From: Gammaproteobacteria bacterium
Lineage (GTDB): Bacteria; Pseudomonadota; Gammaproteobacteria; Eutrophobiales; Eutrophobiaceae
Reading direction: 5' to 3'
Length of the DNA: 7,418 nucleotides
Assembly (NCBI GenBank): GCA_018676275.1
Contig: JABHFC010000198.1
Location: 1-7,418, forward strand
Shown here: positions 1 through 6,136 of the stretch, one piece after another
Position numbering within the stretch: the stretch's first letter is position 1
Layout of the letters: every line of letters starts with the position of its first letter
Notes under the pieces: model-generated
Seen by the model: only the letters and a program-made list of their open reading frames with translations
What the model was told of the DNA's origin: nothing
The model's database searches: none
Translations under genes and position numbers: made by a program

Positions 1-1451
1 AAATGATGCGTTACATGCGTTGGTTGGCAAGACGAGACATCGCCCTGGATAGAGCAATGATCCCATTGGGTTCCTGCACGATGAAATTAAACGCATCGAC
101 CGAACTACAGGCTTTGTCCTATCGCGAGTTCAGTGCCATGCATCCTTTCGCGCCTCTGGATCAGACTCAAGGCTACCAGCAAATGTTCGAAGAGCTGGAA
201 GATATGCTTTGTGATCTTACCGGTTTCAGTGCTTTTTCGTTGCAACCAAATGCCGGTTCTCAGGGGGAATACGCTGGCCTGCTGGTTATAAGAAAGCATC
301 AGGAAGTCGCGGGAGAAGGACATCGAAATGTTTGTTTAATTCCAGCATCTGCACATGGTACCAATCCCGCCAGTGCCGTCATGGCAGGCTTGAAAGTCAT
401 CATCGTTCTCTGCGATGAAAATGGTAATGTCGATCTGGCAGATCTAAGAGCGAAAAGTGAAGCTCATAAAGAAAATCTTTCAGCATTGATGATCACTTAT
501 CCTTCAACACACGGTGTCTTTGAAGAATCAATTTGCGAGATTTGCGATATAGTTCACGAGCAGGGTGGTCAGGTCTACATGGATGGCGCCAATATGAATG
601 CTCTTGTTGGCATAAGTCGTCCCGCCGAAATTGGTGCCGATGTAATGCATATCAACTTGCACAAAACCTTTGCCATTCCTCATGGTGGCGGTGGTCCTGG
701 CATGGGACCAATCGGTGTGAAGGTACACCTTGCACCGTATCTGCCCGATCATCCGGTAGTCGACGGCGTAAATCCGGCAGCAGGGAAAAATGGCACCATA
801 GGAACTATTTCAGCCGCACCCTGGGGTTCTGCCAGCATACTGAGTATTTCCTGGGCCTATATAGCAATGATGGGTGCGCATGGTCTGCGTAGAGCAACAA
901 TGATTGCAATATTAAGTGCGAATTACATTGCCAAACGCTTATCACCTTTTTATCCGATTCTTTACACCGGTAAAAACGATATGGTCGCGCACGAATGTAT
1001 TATCGATTTGCGTGGCATAAAGGAATCCTGTGGAATTACCGTTGATGATGTAGCCAAGCGACTGATTGATTATGGCTTTCACGCACCGACGATGTCTTTC
1101 CCGGTAGCGGATACATTGATGATAGAACCGACAGAGAGTGAAAACAGAAGAGAGCTGGATCGCTTTTGCGACGCGATGATTTTTATTCGAAAGGAAATAG
1201 AAGCCGTAGAGAATGGTCAGATGGATGCTGTGGATAACCCCTTAAGGAATGCTCCACATACGCACAAACTTTTACTGGAAGATGAATGGACTAAACCCTA
1301 CAGCAAACGTGAAGCATTTTATCCGATGGAGAACATTCGGGATGATAAATATTGGCCTCCAATTGGTCGCATAGACAACGTACACGGTGATAAAAATTTG
1401 TTTTGTAGCTGCATTCCAGTTGAAGAATATTCAATTGAAGAGAGTGAGTAG
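1..1451 (+). CDS. gcvP: Glycine dehydrogenase (decarboxylating), P-protein, C-terminal half (5' partial)
   Basis: P-protein of the glycine cleavage system: a cytoplasmic PLP enzyme that decarboxylates glycine and passes the aminomethyl group to the lipoyl arm of GcvH. The frame is open to the left edge, so the gene starts upstream; the Met at base 3 is internal. About 482 residues are visible, roughly the second half of a ~950-residue long-form protein. Numbering from base 3, the PLP lysine lies in NLHKTF (Lys221, bases 663-665), followed by the Gly-rich HGGGGPGMGPIGV segment. Other family blocks are GSCTMKLN (23-30), SAHGTNPASA (116-125), YPSTHGV (166-172), DYGFHAPTMSFPV and EPTESE, and the C-terminal NLFCSCIP. 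It ends at TAG 1449-1451. In many proteobacteria it closes a gcvTHP operon, which is not visible here. The gene looks intact and conserved. Split gcvPA/gcvPB genes also exist, so the long form is inferred from similarity to the single-chain E. coli-type sequence. Confidence 0.96.
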   Translation, partial: MMRYMRWLARRDIALDRAMIPLGSCTMKLNASTELQALSYREFSAMHPFAPLDQTQGYQQMFEELEDMLCDLTGFSAFSLQPNAGSQGEYAGLLVIRKHQEVAGEGHRNVCLIPASAHGTNPASAVMAGLKVIIVLCDENGNVDLADLRAKSEAHKENLSALMITYPSTHGVFEESICEICDIVHEQGGQVYMDGANMNALVGISRPAEIGADVMHINLHKTFAIPHGGGGPGMGPIGVKVHLAPYLPDHPVVDGVNPAAGKNGTIGTISAAPWGSASILSISWAYIAMMGAHGLRRATMIAILSANYIAKRLSPFYPILYTGKNDMVAHECIIDLRGIKESCGITVDDVAKRLIDYGFHAPTMSFPVADTLMIEPTESENRRELDRFCDAMIFIRKEIEAVENGQMDAVDNPLRNAPHTHKLLLEDEWTKPYSKREAFYPMENIRDDKYWPPIGRIDNVHGDKNLFCSCIPVEEYSIEESE

Positions 1452-1496
1452 GTAGAAGATTATTTTAATGTATAGTACTGCACGAAAGATTATCAG

Positions 1497-1640
1497 CAAT
1501 ATTAGAGGAGTTTAGGTGATGAATTGGGGGACAACACGCGTAAGAATTTAAAATTTTATGAGTGTTCGGCTGAAGGCCTCCTCCTAAAGCTCCAGTTTTG
1601 ATCCTCGACTCCTCTAATATTGTTGTAATTTTTTGTGTGG
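1497..1640 (+). repeat. Structured repeat element, copy A (upstream of higBA), with terminal inverted repeats
   Basis: This element recurs downstream of higA in the same orientation. Bases 1564-1640 align with 2497-2573 without gaps at about 73 of 77 positions. Similarity continues leftward through a shared 15-mer (1533-1547 = 2467-2481) to about base 1510. Copy A also has perfect 15-bp inverted ends: CAATATTAGAGGAGT at 1497-1511 and its reverse complement at 1608-1622. An inner imperfect stem pairs 1533-1549 with about 1550-1566. The whole unit could therefore fold into one long hairpin, followed by a run of six T at 1629-1634. It may be a MITE-like or REP-like element, a structured RNA, or the transcription end of gcvP. 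The sequence does not decide between these. No transposase is present nearby. Confidence 0.75.
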
Positions 1641-1784
1641 AGTTAAGGCTAATAATATTCCACTATTTCGCTCAGTTTATTTCTCATTATTACCCCAATA
1701 ATTGCCAATAAGCGAGAATCTCGTTCTCATTATATAAGAAAGATAAGCGGAATTAGTGTTGCGCTTATCCATTAGGTATACGTC
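1641..1784. other. Non-coding spacer upstream of the higBA promoter
   Basis: No credible gene was seen here. The stretch holds three copies of ATAAGCG: direct at 1708-1714 and 1743-1749, and inverted at 1762-1768. The last two form an 8-bp inverted repeat, GATAAGCG (1742-1749) and CGCTTATC (1762-1769). There is also a short hairpin, CGAGA-A-TCTCG (1713-1723), and a repeated 10-mer TTCTCATTAT (1681-1690 and 1724-1733). A half-match to the higB operator palindrome, TGTTGCGC, lies at 1757-1764. These could be accessory regulator sites for the toxin-antitoxin operon or remnants of mobile DNA; the function is unknown. Confidence 0.4.
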
Positions 1785-1812
1785 TTGACAATGTTGCGCA
1801 ACACGCTACACT
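1785..1812 (+). promoter_or_regulatory. Putative sigma70 promoter of higBA
   Basis: A consensus -35 TTGACA (1785-1790) is followed after 16 bases by TACACT (1807-1812), a 4/6 match to the -10 consensus. The expected start site is about 1819, exactly at the higB ATG. This would make a leaderless or almost leaderless toxin mRNA, in agreement with the lack of a Shine-Dalgarno sequence before that ATG. Confidence 0.55.
1792..1803. promoter_or_regulatory. Palindromic operator candidate for HigA autorepression
   Basis: TGTTGCGCAACA is a perfect 12-bp palindrome lying wholly between the -35 and -10 of the higB promoter. HigA antitoxins are known to repress their own operon by binding such palindromes, so a bound HigA dimer here would block RNA polymerase. 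A second half-site, TGTTGCGC, occurs at 1757-1764, 35 bp upstream. The role is inferred from position and symmetry. Confidence 0.6.
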
Positions 1813-1818
1813 TAGCAA

Positions 1819-2097
1819 ATGATCAAATCCTTCAAGCACAAAGGATTGGAGAAGTTCTTCGAGACTGGTAGTACCCGTGGTATCCAGGCAAATCATGCTG
1901 CTAAATTACGTTTGCAACTTGCGGCATTAGACACTGCTTTCACTATTGAAGATGTCGATATTCCTAGGTATAGACTCCATTCACTAAAAGGCTCTCGGAA
2001 GAGAATCTGGTCACTAACTGTCAATGCCAACTGGCGTTTGACATTCCAATTCACTGACGGAAATGTCTATATTTTGAATTACGAGGACTATCATTAA
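1819..2097 (+). CDS. higB: HigB-type toxin (RelE/ParE superfamily mRNA interferase)
   Basis: A 92-residue basic protein of the 'plasmid maintenance killer' HigB family, which cleaves mRNA on the ribosome and arrests growth unless neutralised by HigA. It matches the family in length, in the N-terminal IKSFKHKGLEKFFETGSTRGI, in the central RYRLHSLKGSRKRIWSLTVNANWRLTFQF, and in the C-terminal NYEDYH. The basic and aromatic residues around LKGSRKR, the WR of NANWR, and the C-terminal Tyr/His correspond to the RNA-binding and catalytic surface of RelE-fold toxins. The ATG at 1819 is the only Met before the conserved N-terminus. It has no Shine-Dalgarno and coincides with the predicted transcription start. 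The stop TAA overlaps the higA ATG by one base (TAATG), implying coupled translation. The toxin-first gene order is the usual one for higBA. Confidence 0.93.
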   Translation: MIKSFKHKGLEKFFETGSTRGIQANHAAKLRLQLAALDTAFTIEDVDIPRYRLHSLKGSRKRIWSLTVNANWRLTFQFTDGNVYILNYEDYH

Positions 2098-2390
2098 TGA
2101 CTATGCACAACCCACCGCACCCTGGCGAGTTTATTAAAGGGACGTATATGGAGCCCTTCGATTTAAGTTGTCGTTACCTTGCTGAACAGTTAAATGTAGC
2201 GGCGTCAACGTTGAATCGTGTATTAAAAAAGCAAAGTGGCATTAGTCCAGAAATGGCGCTGCGTTTATCTAAAGCGATAGGACGAAGCCCCGAGAGCTGG
2301 TTAGCTATGCAGGATGCTTATGATCTATGGCAAGCGAAGAAAAATATTAAGCTAACCAAAGTACAGAAGGTAAAGTTAGATGCCGCATAA
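2097..2390 (+). CDS. higA: HigA-type antitoxin, XRE-family HTH protein
   Basis: A 97-residue antitoxin partner of HigB. It should bind and inactivate the toxin and repress the operon through its helix-turn-helix. The HigA/VapI hallmark HPGEFIK begins at residue 8. The XRE-type HTH follows at about residues 26-66: RYLAEQLNVAASTLNRVLKKQSGISPEMALRLSKAIG. It is succeeded by the typical SPESWLAMQDAYDLWQA block and a short basic tail. The ATG at 2097 overlaps the higB stop (TAATG). A second in-frame ATG at 2103 would remove only two residues, so the exact start is not fixed. The likely operator is the palindrome at 1792-1803. The gene appears complete, so the module is probably functional. It lies between two copies of a structured repeat, suggesting that it arrived or can leave as a unit. 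Confidence 0.94.
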   Translation: MTMHNPPHPGEFIKGTYMEPFDLSCRYLAEQLNVAASTLNRVLKKQSGISPEMALRLSKAIGRSPESWLAMQDAYDLWQAKKNIKLTKVQKVKLDAA

Positions 2391-2433
2391 CTAGCAGCTC
2401 CACGAAAACCGTGCAAAAGGCGCGCGGCCTGTA

Positions 2434-2573
2434 AGCTGAGATGTTGAGGTGATAAGCTGGAAAAATAACACGCGTAAGAATGCAGCTTTTACAAGAGTTC
2501 GACTGAAGGCCTCCTCCTAAAGCTCCAGTTTTGATCCTTGACTCCTCTAATATTGTTGTAATTTATTGTGTAG
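2434..2573 (+). repeat. Structured repeat element, copy B (downstream of higA)
   Basis: Second, directly oriented copy of the element at 1497-1640. Bases 2497-2573 match copy A at about 73 of 77 positions, and 2467-2481 and 2443-2453 match further left. The right terminal sequence ACTCCTCTAATATTG (2541-2555) is kept exactly. The matching left terminal arm is not: 2434-2442 has diverged and 2430-2433 is unrelated. The inner stem (2467-2482 against about 2484-2499) is partly preserved even though the bases differ from copy A. Bases 2391-2433, between higA and this copy, are a GC-richer non-coding stretch in which I recognise nothing else. Copies A and B are about 930 bp apart and enclose exactly the higBA operon. 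Confidence 0.72.
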
Positions 2574-2735
2574 TACGCTGTTCTTCCATATTTGCCCTAA
2601 GTAATTGCTAAGCCGTATTTTTTTGTCTTTGACAAAACAATTATTTTTAACGCATGTCTGTAGTAAATGCTCTTTTCAGAGCTTATCCTTTTGTGCTAGG
2701 GTTGGATCCGTAGCAATATAAACCGGAGACAAGGA
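2574..2735. other. Leader region of the export operon; no convincing core promoter
   Basis: Non-coding. A perfect -35-like TTGACA lies at 2629-2634, but no good -10 lies 15-19 bases downstream, so transcription may need an activator or begin elsewhere. A small hairpin GCTCT-TTTC-AGAGC (2669-2682) is followed by a T-rich stretch. TAGTAAAT at 2661-2668 also occurs upstream of the microcin gene (6684-6691). GGAG (2725-2728), 7 bases before the ATG at 2736, is a good ribosome binding site for the adaptor gene. Confidence 0.4.
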
Positions 2736-3974
2736 ATGTTTCGCAGGGAAGCGATAGAAGCAAAAAGACAAAAATTACACGGGGATGTTTTCCTCATTCA
2801 ACCCACATCATTTCTGGTGCTGGGATTCTTAATCCTGTTAATTGTTTCTTTCGCTGTCACCTTACTTTTCGCTGGTAGTTATGCTCGTAGTGAAGGCGTA
2901 ATCGGACATCTTGTTCCATCCAACGGATTAGTAAAAATCCAAACTGCCCAGCCTGGCACTCTAGAGTCAATCCATGTCAGAGAAAGAGATTTAGTCAAGG
3001 CTGGACAAAAACTGGCAGCTATTTCCGTTTCTACCAACGCTCTGGATGGCACATCGTTTGTTGATAAAGCTATTGCCGCTTTAATAAAGCAGGAAGTCGA
3101 ATTAACAACCCAAATCACTCTCGAGACAAACCAGTTGGAAGCAGAAACGGCGCGTTTGATAGCTGAGCAAAAGGCCCTTGATCTGCGAGAGGACTCACTG
3201 CAAGTCCAACTTGGATTTCAACAACAACTTGGGGCTTCAATTGAGAATAATTATAGAGGAGTACAAAAGCTTTTATTGCAGGGGTATATAAGCAAAGAAG
3301 AGTCCAAACGACGTCAGCAAGAATGGATAAAACAAAAAACTCAGGAGAAGTTGAGGGAGCAAGAACTGAACGAAGTTAAATTAAAGCAAAAACAACTGGA
3401 AATCCGTCTGTTGCAATTGCCGAATGAAAGCAAACAACGTGTTGCCAGATTAATGGTGCAACAGGCCGAGCTTGAGGGTAAAAAAACCGAATTATCAGGA
3501 CGAAGAGCCTATGCCATAAATTCTTCCATTAATGGCAAGGTTCTTTCTATAAGCATGGATAGTATTGGTCGTTCAGTTGATGCAGGACAAGCACTTTTTA
3601 CCATTATGCCTGAAGGCAGTGTGTTGGAGGCGGAACTATTTGTTCCAAGCAGGGCTGTCGGTTTTGTTGCAAAAGGGCAGGAAGTGAGACTCCTATATGA
3701 CGCCTTCCCGTATCAGTACTTTGGTTCTCATAAAGCGATTATCACAAATATAACCGAAACAATTTTGTCACAGGGCGAATTACTCACACCATTCAAATTA
3801 ACCGAGCCTGTTTACAGAGTCACGGCTGACATTGAAAAGAAAACAATTGAATCAAGGGATATGGTGCTGTCCTTACAGTCTGGCATGACATTAAAGGCAA
3901 ACATTGTTTTGGAACGACGCAGTTTTATTGAGTGGTTATTAGATCCACTTCGAGCCGTGAGAGAGCGGGCATGA
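2736..3974 (+). CDS. HlyD-family periplasmic adaptor (membrane fusion protein) of a C39-type bacteriocin exporter
   Basis: A 412-residue adaptor like CvaA/RaxA, which bridges an inner-membrane ABC exporter and a TolC-type outer-membrane channel. Visible parts: a short basic cytoplasmic N-terminus; one membrane anchor at about residues 26-47 (LVLGFLILLIVSFAVTLLF); the first lipoyl-like half at about 66-98 (KIQTAQPGTLESIHVRERDLVKAGQKLAAI); a long alpha-helical coiled-coil hairpin at about 112-258, rich in Gln/Glu/Lys/Leu; the second lipoyl half at about 262-292 (SSINGKVLSISMDSIGRSVDAGQALFTIMP); a beta-barrel domain to about 390; and an amphipathic end, SFIEWLLDPLRAVRERA. The length is normal for CvaA-type adaptors. 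GGAG at 2725-2728 supports the ATG at 2736. Its stop overlaps the next gene's start (ATGA, 3971-3974), so the two are translationally coupled. The exact substrate is inferred from the double-glycine peptide gene downstream. Confidence 0.92.
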   Translation: MFRREAIEAKRQKLHGDVFLIQPTSFLVLGFLILLIVSFAVTLLFAGSYARSEGVIGHLVPSNGLVKIQTAQPGTLESIHVRERDLVKAGQKLAAISVSTNALDGTSFVDKAIAALIKQEVELTTQITLETNQLEAETARLIAEQKALDLREDSLQVQLGFQQQLGASIENNYRGVQKLLLQGYISKEESKRRQQEWIKQKTQEKLREQELNEVKLKQKQLEIRLLQLPNESKQRVARLMVQQAELEGKKTELSGRRAYAINSSINGKVLSISMDSIGRSVDAGQALFTIMPEGSVLEAELFVPSRAVGFVAKGQEVRLLYDAFPYQYFGSHKAIITNITETILSQGELLTPFKLTEPVYRVTADIEKKTIESRDMVLSLQSGMTLKANIVLERRSFIEWLLDPLRAVRERA

Positions 3975-5263
3975 ATACGGCTGCTTTAAATCTGTCAGGC
4001 TCATCTTATTTGCCTGTAATACGACAAAGCGAAGCAAGTGAATGTGGATTTGCGTGTCTCGCCATGATCGCGAACTACTATGGCTTCAAGATAGATATTA
4101 TTACTCTTCGAAGAAAGTACACGACAAGCCTGCAAGGGATGTCGTTAAGGTCGTTAATAAAAGTTGCAGGAAAACTTAATTTGGCTTCACGTCCTGTTAA
4201 AGCGCCGCTTGAATTAGTTCGGCAGGTACATTTACCAGCTATTGTACATTGGGATATGAACCACTTTGTTGTATTAAAGACTGTGTCTAAATATAAATAT
4301 GTGATTCATGATCCGGCATGCGGTGAACGCATTTACACAGAAGCCGAGTTTTCTCAGCACTTTACCGGAGTTGCACTGGAGTTAACTCCAACAAAGGACT
4401 TTAAGAAAAGAAAAGATACTGTCGCTTTAAAATTGACAGAACTTTGGGGGCAGATGCATGGTTTAAAAAGGAATTTGTTGCAGGTCTTTGTATTGTCAAT
4501 CATATTACAATTATTCACGCTTGCCAGTCCGTTCTACCTTCAAATTGCTGTTGACGAAGTGCTAAGAAAATATGATTCAGATCTTATGTTGGTCCTGGTG
4601 CTTGGCTTTGCCGGTTTCACGCTTATTAATTTCGTTACACAGACCTTGCGTGGGTATGTGCTTTTATATTTTGGCAGCATGCTGTCTTATCAAATGGTAA
4701 GCAATCTCTTTCGTCATCTTATTAACCTGCCTGTCGAATATTTTGAAAAACGTCATATAGGGGACATGGTATCTCGTTTTGGCTCTATGGAACCTGTCAG
4801 GGTAATGATTACAGAAGGTTTCATAGCCGGTGTTATAGATGGCATTATGGCAATAACAACGCTAGTAATGATGTTTGTCTATAGTCCGATATTGGCAGCA
4901 ATCGCCCTTATTGCCTGGGGATTCTATTTCATTCTTCGGCTTATTTTTTATAAGCCTTACCGGTTGGCGCAGGAAAACCTAATCGTTAGTCAGGCACTGG
5001 AAAATACAACCTTCATTGAAACCGTACGCGGCATTACAAGCCTTAAACTATTTGCCTGTGAAAAAGAGAGAGAGAATGTCTGGCAGAACAAATATGCTGA
5101 GGTAATAAACAGTAGTGCAAAATTAGGGAAACTGGACATCTGGTTTCAAACTGCCAACCAGGTTATTTACGGACTGGAACACCTCATACTGATTTACGTT
5201 GCTATAAATATGGTTATGACAGGTCAGTTCAGTATTGGCATGATATTCGCCTTTATGGCCTAA
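3971..5263 (+). CDS. Exporter N-terminal part: C39 peptidase plus membrane domain (truncated)
   Basis: A 430-residue product ending at the internal TAA. The peptidase C39 domain (about residues 10-135) carries the full catalytic set: oxyanion Gln19 and Cys25 in QSEASECGFACLAM, His98 in HWDMNHFVVL, and Asp114 in IHDPACG. This domain cuts double-glycine leaders on the cytoplasmic face of the inner membrane. Membrane helices follow at about 168-190, 203-223, 283-303, 306-328 and 393-415, and a sixth begins near 420 and is cut short. The start was set at ATG 3971, which overlaps the adaptor stop (ATGA). An in-frame ATG at 3932 lies inside the adaptor gene and would add 13 unrelated residues. Without its ATPase this half could still cut leaders but not export alone. 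Its substrate is probably the peptide encoded at 6711-6950. Confidence 0.85.
   Translation: MNTAALNLSGSSYLPVIRQSEASECGFACLAMIANYYGFKIDIITLRRKYTTSLQGMSLRSLIKVAGKLNLASRPVKAPLELVRQVHLPAIVHWDMNHFVVLKTVSKYKYVIHDPACGERIYTEAEFSQHFTGVALELTPTKDFKKRKDTVALKLTELWGQMHGLKRNLLQVFVLSIILQLFTLASPFYLQIAVDEVLRKYDSDLMLVLVLGFAGFTLINFVTQTLRGYVLLYFGSMLSYQMVSNLFRHLINLPVEYFEKRHIGDMVSRFGSMEPVRVMITEGFIAGVIDGIMAITTLVMMFVYSPILAAIALIAWGFYFILRLIFYKPYRLAQENLIVSQALENTTFIETVRGITSLKLFACEKERENVWQNKYAEVINSSAKLGKLDIWFQTANQVIYGLEHLILIYVAINMVMTGQFSIGMIFAFMA
5261..5263 (+). other. In-frame nonsense codon (TAA) inside the exporter gene
   Basis: The codon sits between FAFMA and KGNFTDKASALVEK with the frame unchanged on both sides. 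A run of five A spans 5262-5266, so base-calling should be checked. Nothing at the site resembles a known recoding signal, and TAA ends other genes in the window (higB, higA, peptide precursor), so codon reassignment is unlikely. Confidence 0.85.
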
Positions 5264-5320
5264 AAAGGGAATTTTACCGATAAAGCATCGGCATTAGTAG
5301 AAAAAGTAATTGAATATAAA

Positions 5321-6127
5321 ATGTTAAGTCTTCATCTGGAGAGAGTAGCCGACATTGCTCATTCTGAACGGGAAGATCAGGGCGTGGAGCTTACTGAACA
5401 TGTTCAGTCTGATGCAATTACAGGAAAAATTGAGCTAAGAGATATTTGCTATCGTTACAGTAGCGAGACACCGGAAATACTGAAAAGAGTCTGTCTCAAC
5501 ATAGAAGCGGGTGAATCGATCGCTATCATCGGCCCATCTGGTTGTGGTAAGACAACACTTTTAAAAATCATGACGAGCTTATTTAAACCTGGAAATGGAC
5601 AGGTTCTTGTCGATGGTGAATCCCTTGCTGAATATGGTCTGACAAGATATAGGAATCAAATAGGCGTAGTTATGCAAGAAGATGATCTGTTTGCAGGCTC
5701 AATTGCCGAAAATATTGCTTTCTTTGATCCTGAAATGAAAATGGACAAGGTAATATTTGCTGCCGAAGCTGCCATGATCCATGAAGATACGATGAAGATG
5801 CCAATGAAGTATGAAAGCCTGATTGGTGATATGGGCTCAGCTTTATCTGGCGGTCAGAAGCAGCGGGTTATGTTGGCCAGGGCTTTGTATCGGCAACCGA
5901 AAATTTTGTTTATGGATGAAGGTACTGCTCATCTGGATGTAAATACAGAGCACTTAATTAATGAGTCTATTAGAAATCTTGGGATTACTCGGGTCACAAT
6001 AGCACACCGACCTGACACAATTTATTCCGCGAGTCGTGTATATCTTTTATGCGAAGGGTTATTACAGGAAGTTTTTTCAAATAACTGCACTAAAAATTCA
6101 TTACAGTTTAGCTACAATTTAGAGTAA
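5321..6127 (+). CDS. Exporter C-terminal part: ABC ATPase domain (fragment, possible reinitiation)
   Basis: A 268-residue nucleotide-binding domain in the same frame as the upstream half, with the first ATG 57 bases after the stop. Motifs: Walker A GPSGCGKTT (71-79), Q-loop Gln119 in VVMQED, signature LSGGQ (175-179), Walker B ILFMDE (195-200) followed by GTAHLD, and switch His229 in TIAHRPD. All residues for ATP binding and hydrolysis are present. No good Shine-Dalgarno precedes ATG 5321, so independent translation would be weak. ABC transporters with separate ATPase subunits exist, so a two-chain transporter is conceivable. However, 19 codons of helix 6 and linker between the stop and this ATG would be lost. 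More likely this is the 3' part of a gene disabled by a point mutation. Confidence 0.78.
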   Translation: MLSLHLERVADIAHSEREDQGVELTEHVQSDAITGKIELRDICYRYSSETPEILKRVCLNIEAGESIAIIGPSGCGKTTLLKIMTSLFKPGNGQVLVDGESLAEYGLTRYRNQIGVVMQEDDLFAGSIAENIAFFDPEMKMDKVIFAAEAAMIHEDTMKMPMKYESLIGDMGSALSGGQKQRVMLARALYRQPKILFMDEGTAHLDVNTEHLINESIRNLGITRVTIAHRPDTIYSASRVYLLCEGLLQEVFSNNCTKNSLQFSYNLE

Positions 6128-6136
6128 GGATATATC

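Larger units (their letters stand above)
3971..6127 (+). pseudogene. C39-peptidase bacteriocin ABC exporter interrupted by an in-frame stop (whole reading frame)
   Basis: From ATG 3971 to TAA 6125-6127 a single frame of 719 codons encodes a complete CvaB/RaxB-type exporter: C39 leader peptidase, six-helix membrane domain, ATPase. Codon 431 is TAA (5261-5263). Immediately after it the same frame continues with family-like sequence (KGNFTDKASALVEKVIEYKMLSLHLERVADIA), and related exporters typically have a Tyr at this spot (FAFMAY-K). A single base change from TAT or TAC to TAA explains everything, and no frameshift is needed. The stop falls in the last membrane helix. A strict reading makes this a pseudogene. 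Readthrough, reinitiation as a split transporter, or a sequencing error are alternatives. All catalytic motifs on both sides remain intact, which suggests a recent lesion. The two halves are described separately. Confidence 0.8.

Noticed and set aside
105..892. Overlapping open frames on both strands inside gcvP (105-323 -, 528-752 -, 533-892 +)
   Set aside because: They lie wholly within a clearly conserved coding frame, show no family features and have atypical composition (for example Trp/Cys/Arg-rich for 533-892).
1468..1515. 15-codon ORF starting at ATG 1468
   Set aside because: Very short, no ribosome binding site, and it runs into the repeat element's inverted end.
1706..1735. Fur-box-like sequence (TTCTCATTAT and its neighbours)
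   Set aside because: Only a loose match to the 19-bp Fur consensus, and not positioned over a promoter I can support.
1497..2573. Integron attC sites around a toxin-antitoxin cassette
   Set aside because: Toxin-antitoxin cassettes and long palindromic repeats fit the idea, but I found no paired RYYYAAC/GTTRRRY core sites at the repeat ends, and the upstream neighbour is a core gene rather than a cassette.
2629..2657. TTGACA at 2629 as a complete promoter for the export operon
   Set aside because: No hexamer at 15-19 base spacing matches the -10 consensus at more than two positions, so it is only noted in the leader description.
2879..3118. Minus-strand open frame inside the HlyD-type adaptor gene
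   Set aside because: Antisense shadow of the lipoyl-domain coding region; no ribosome binding site or recognisable domain.
3932..3970. Upstream in-frame ATG at 3932 as the exporter start
   Set aside because: It would overlap 43 bases of the adaptor gene and add 13 residues not typical of the family. ATG 3971 gives the classic ATGA overlap and a normal C39 N-terminus.
5261..5330. Programmed frameshift or codon reassignment across the exporter stop
   Set aside because: The frame is the same before and after the stop, so no shift is needed. TAA terminates several other genes here, and no recoding structure is evident.
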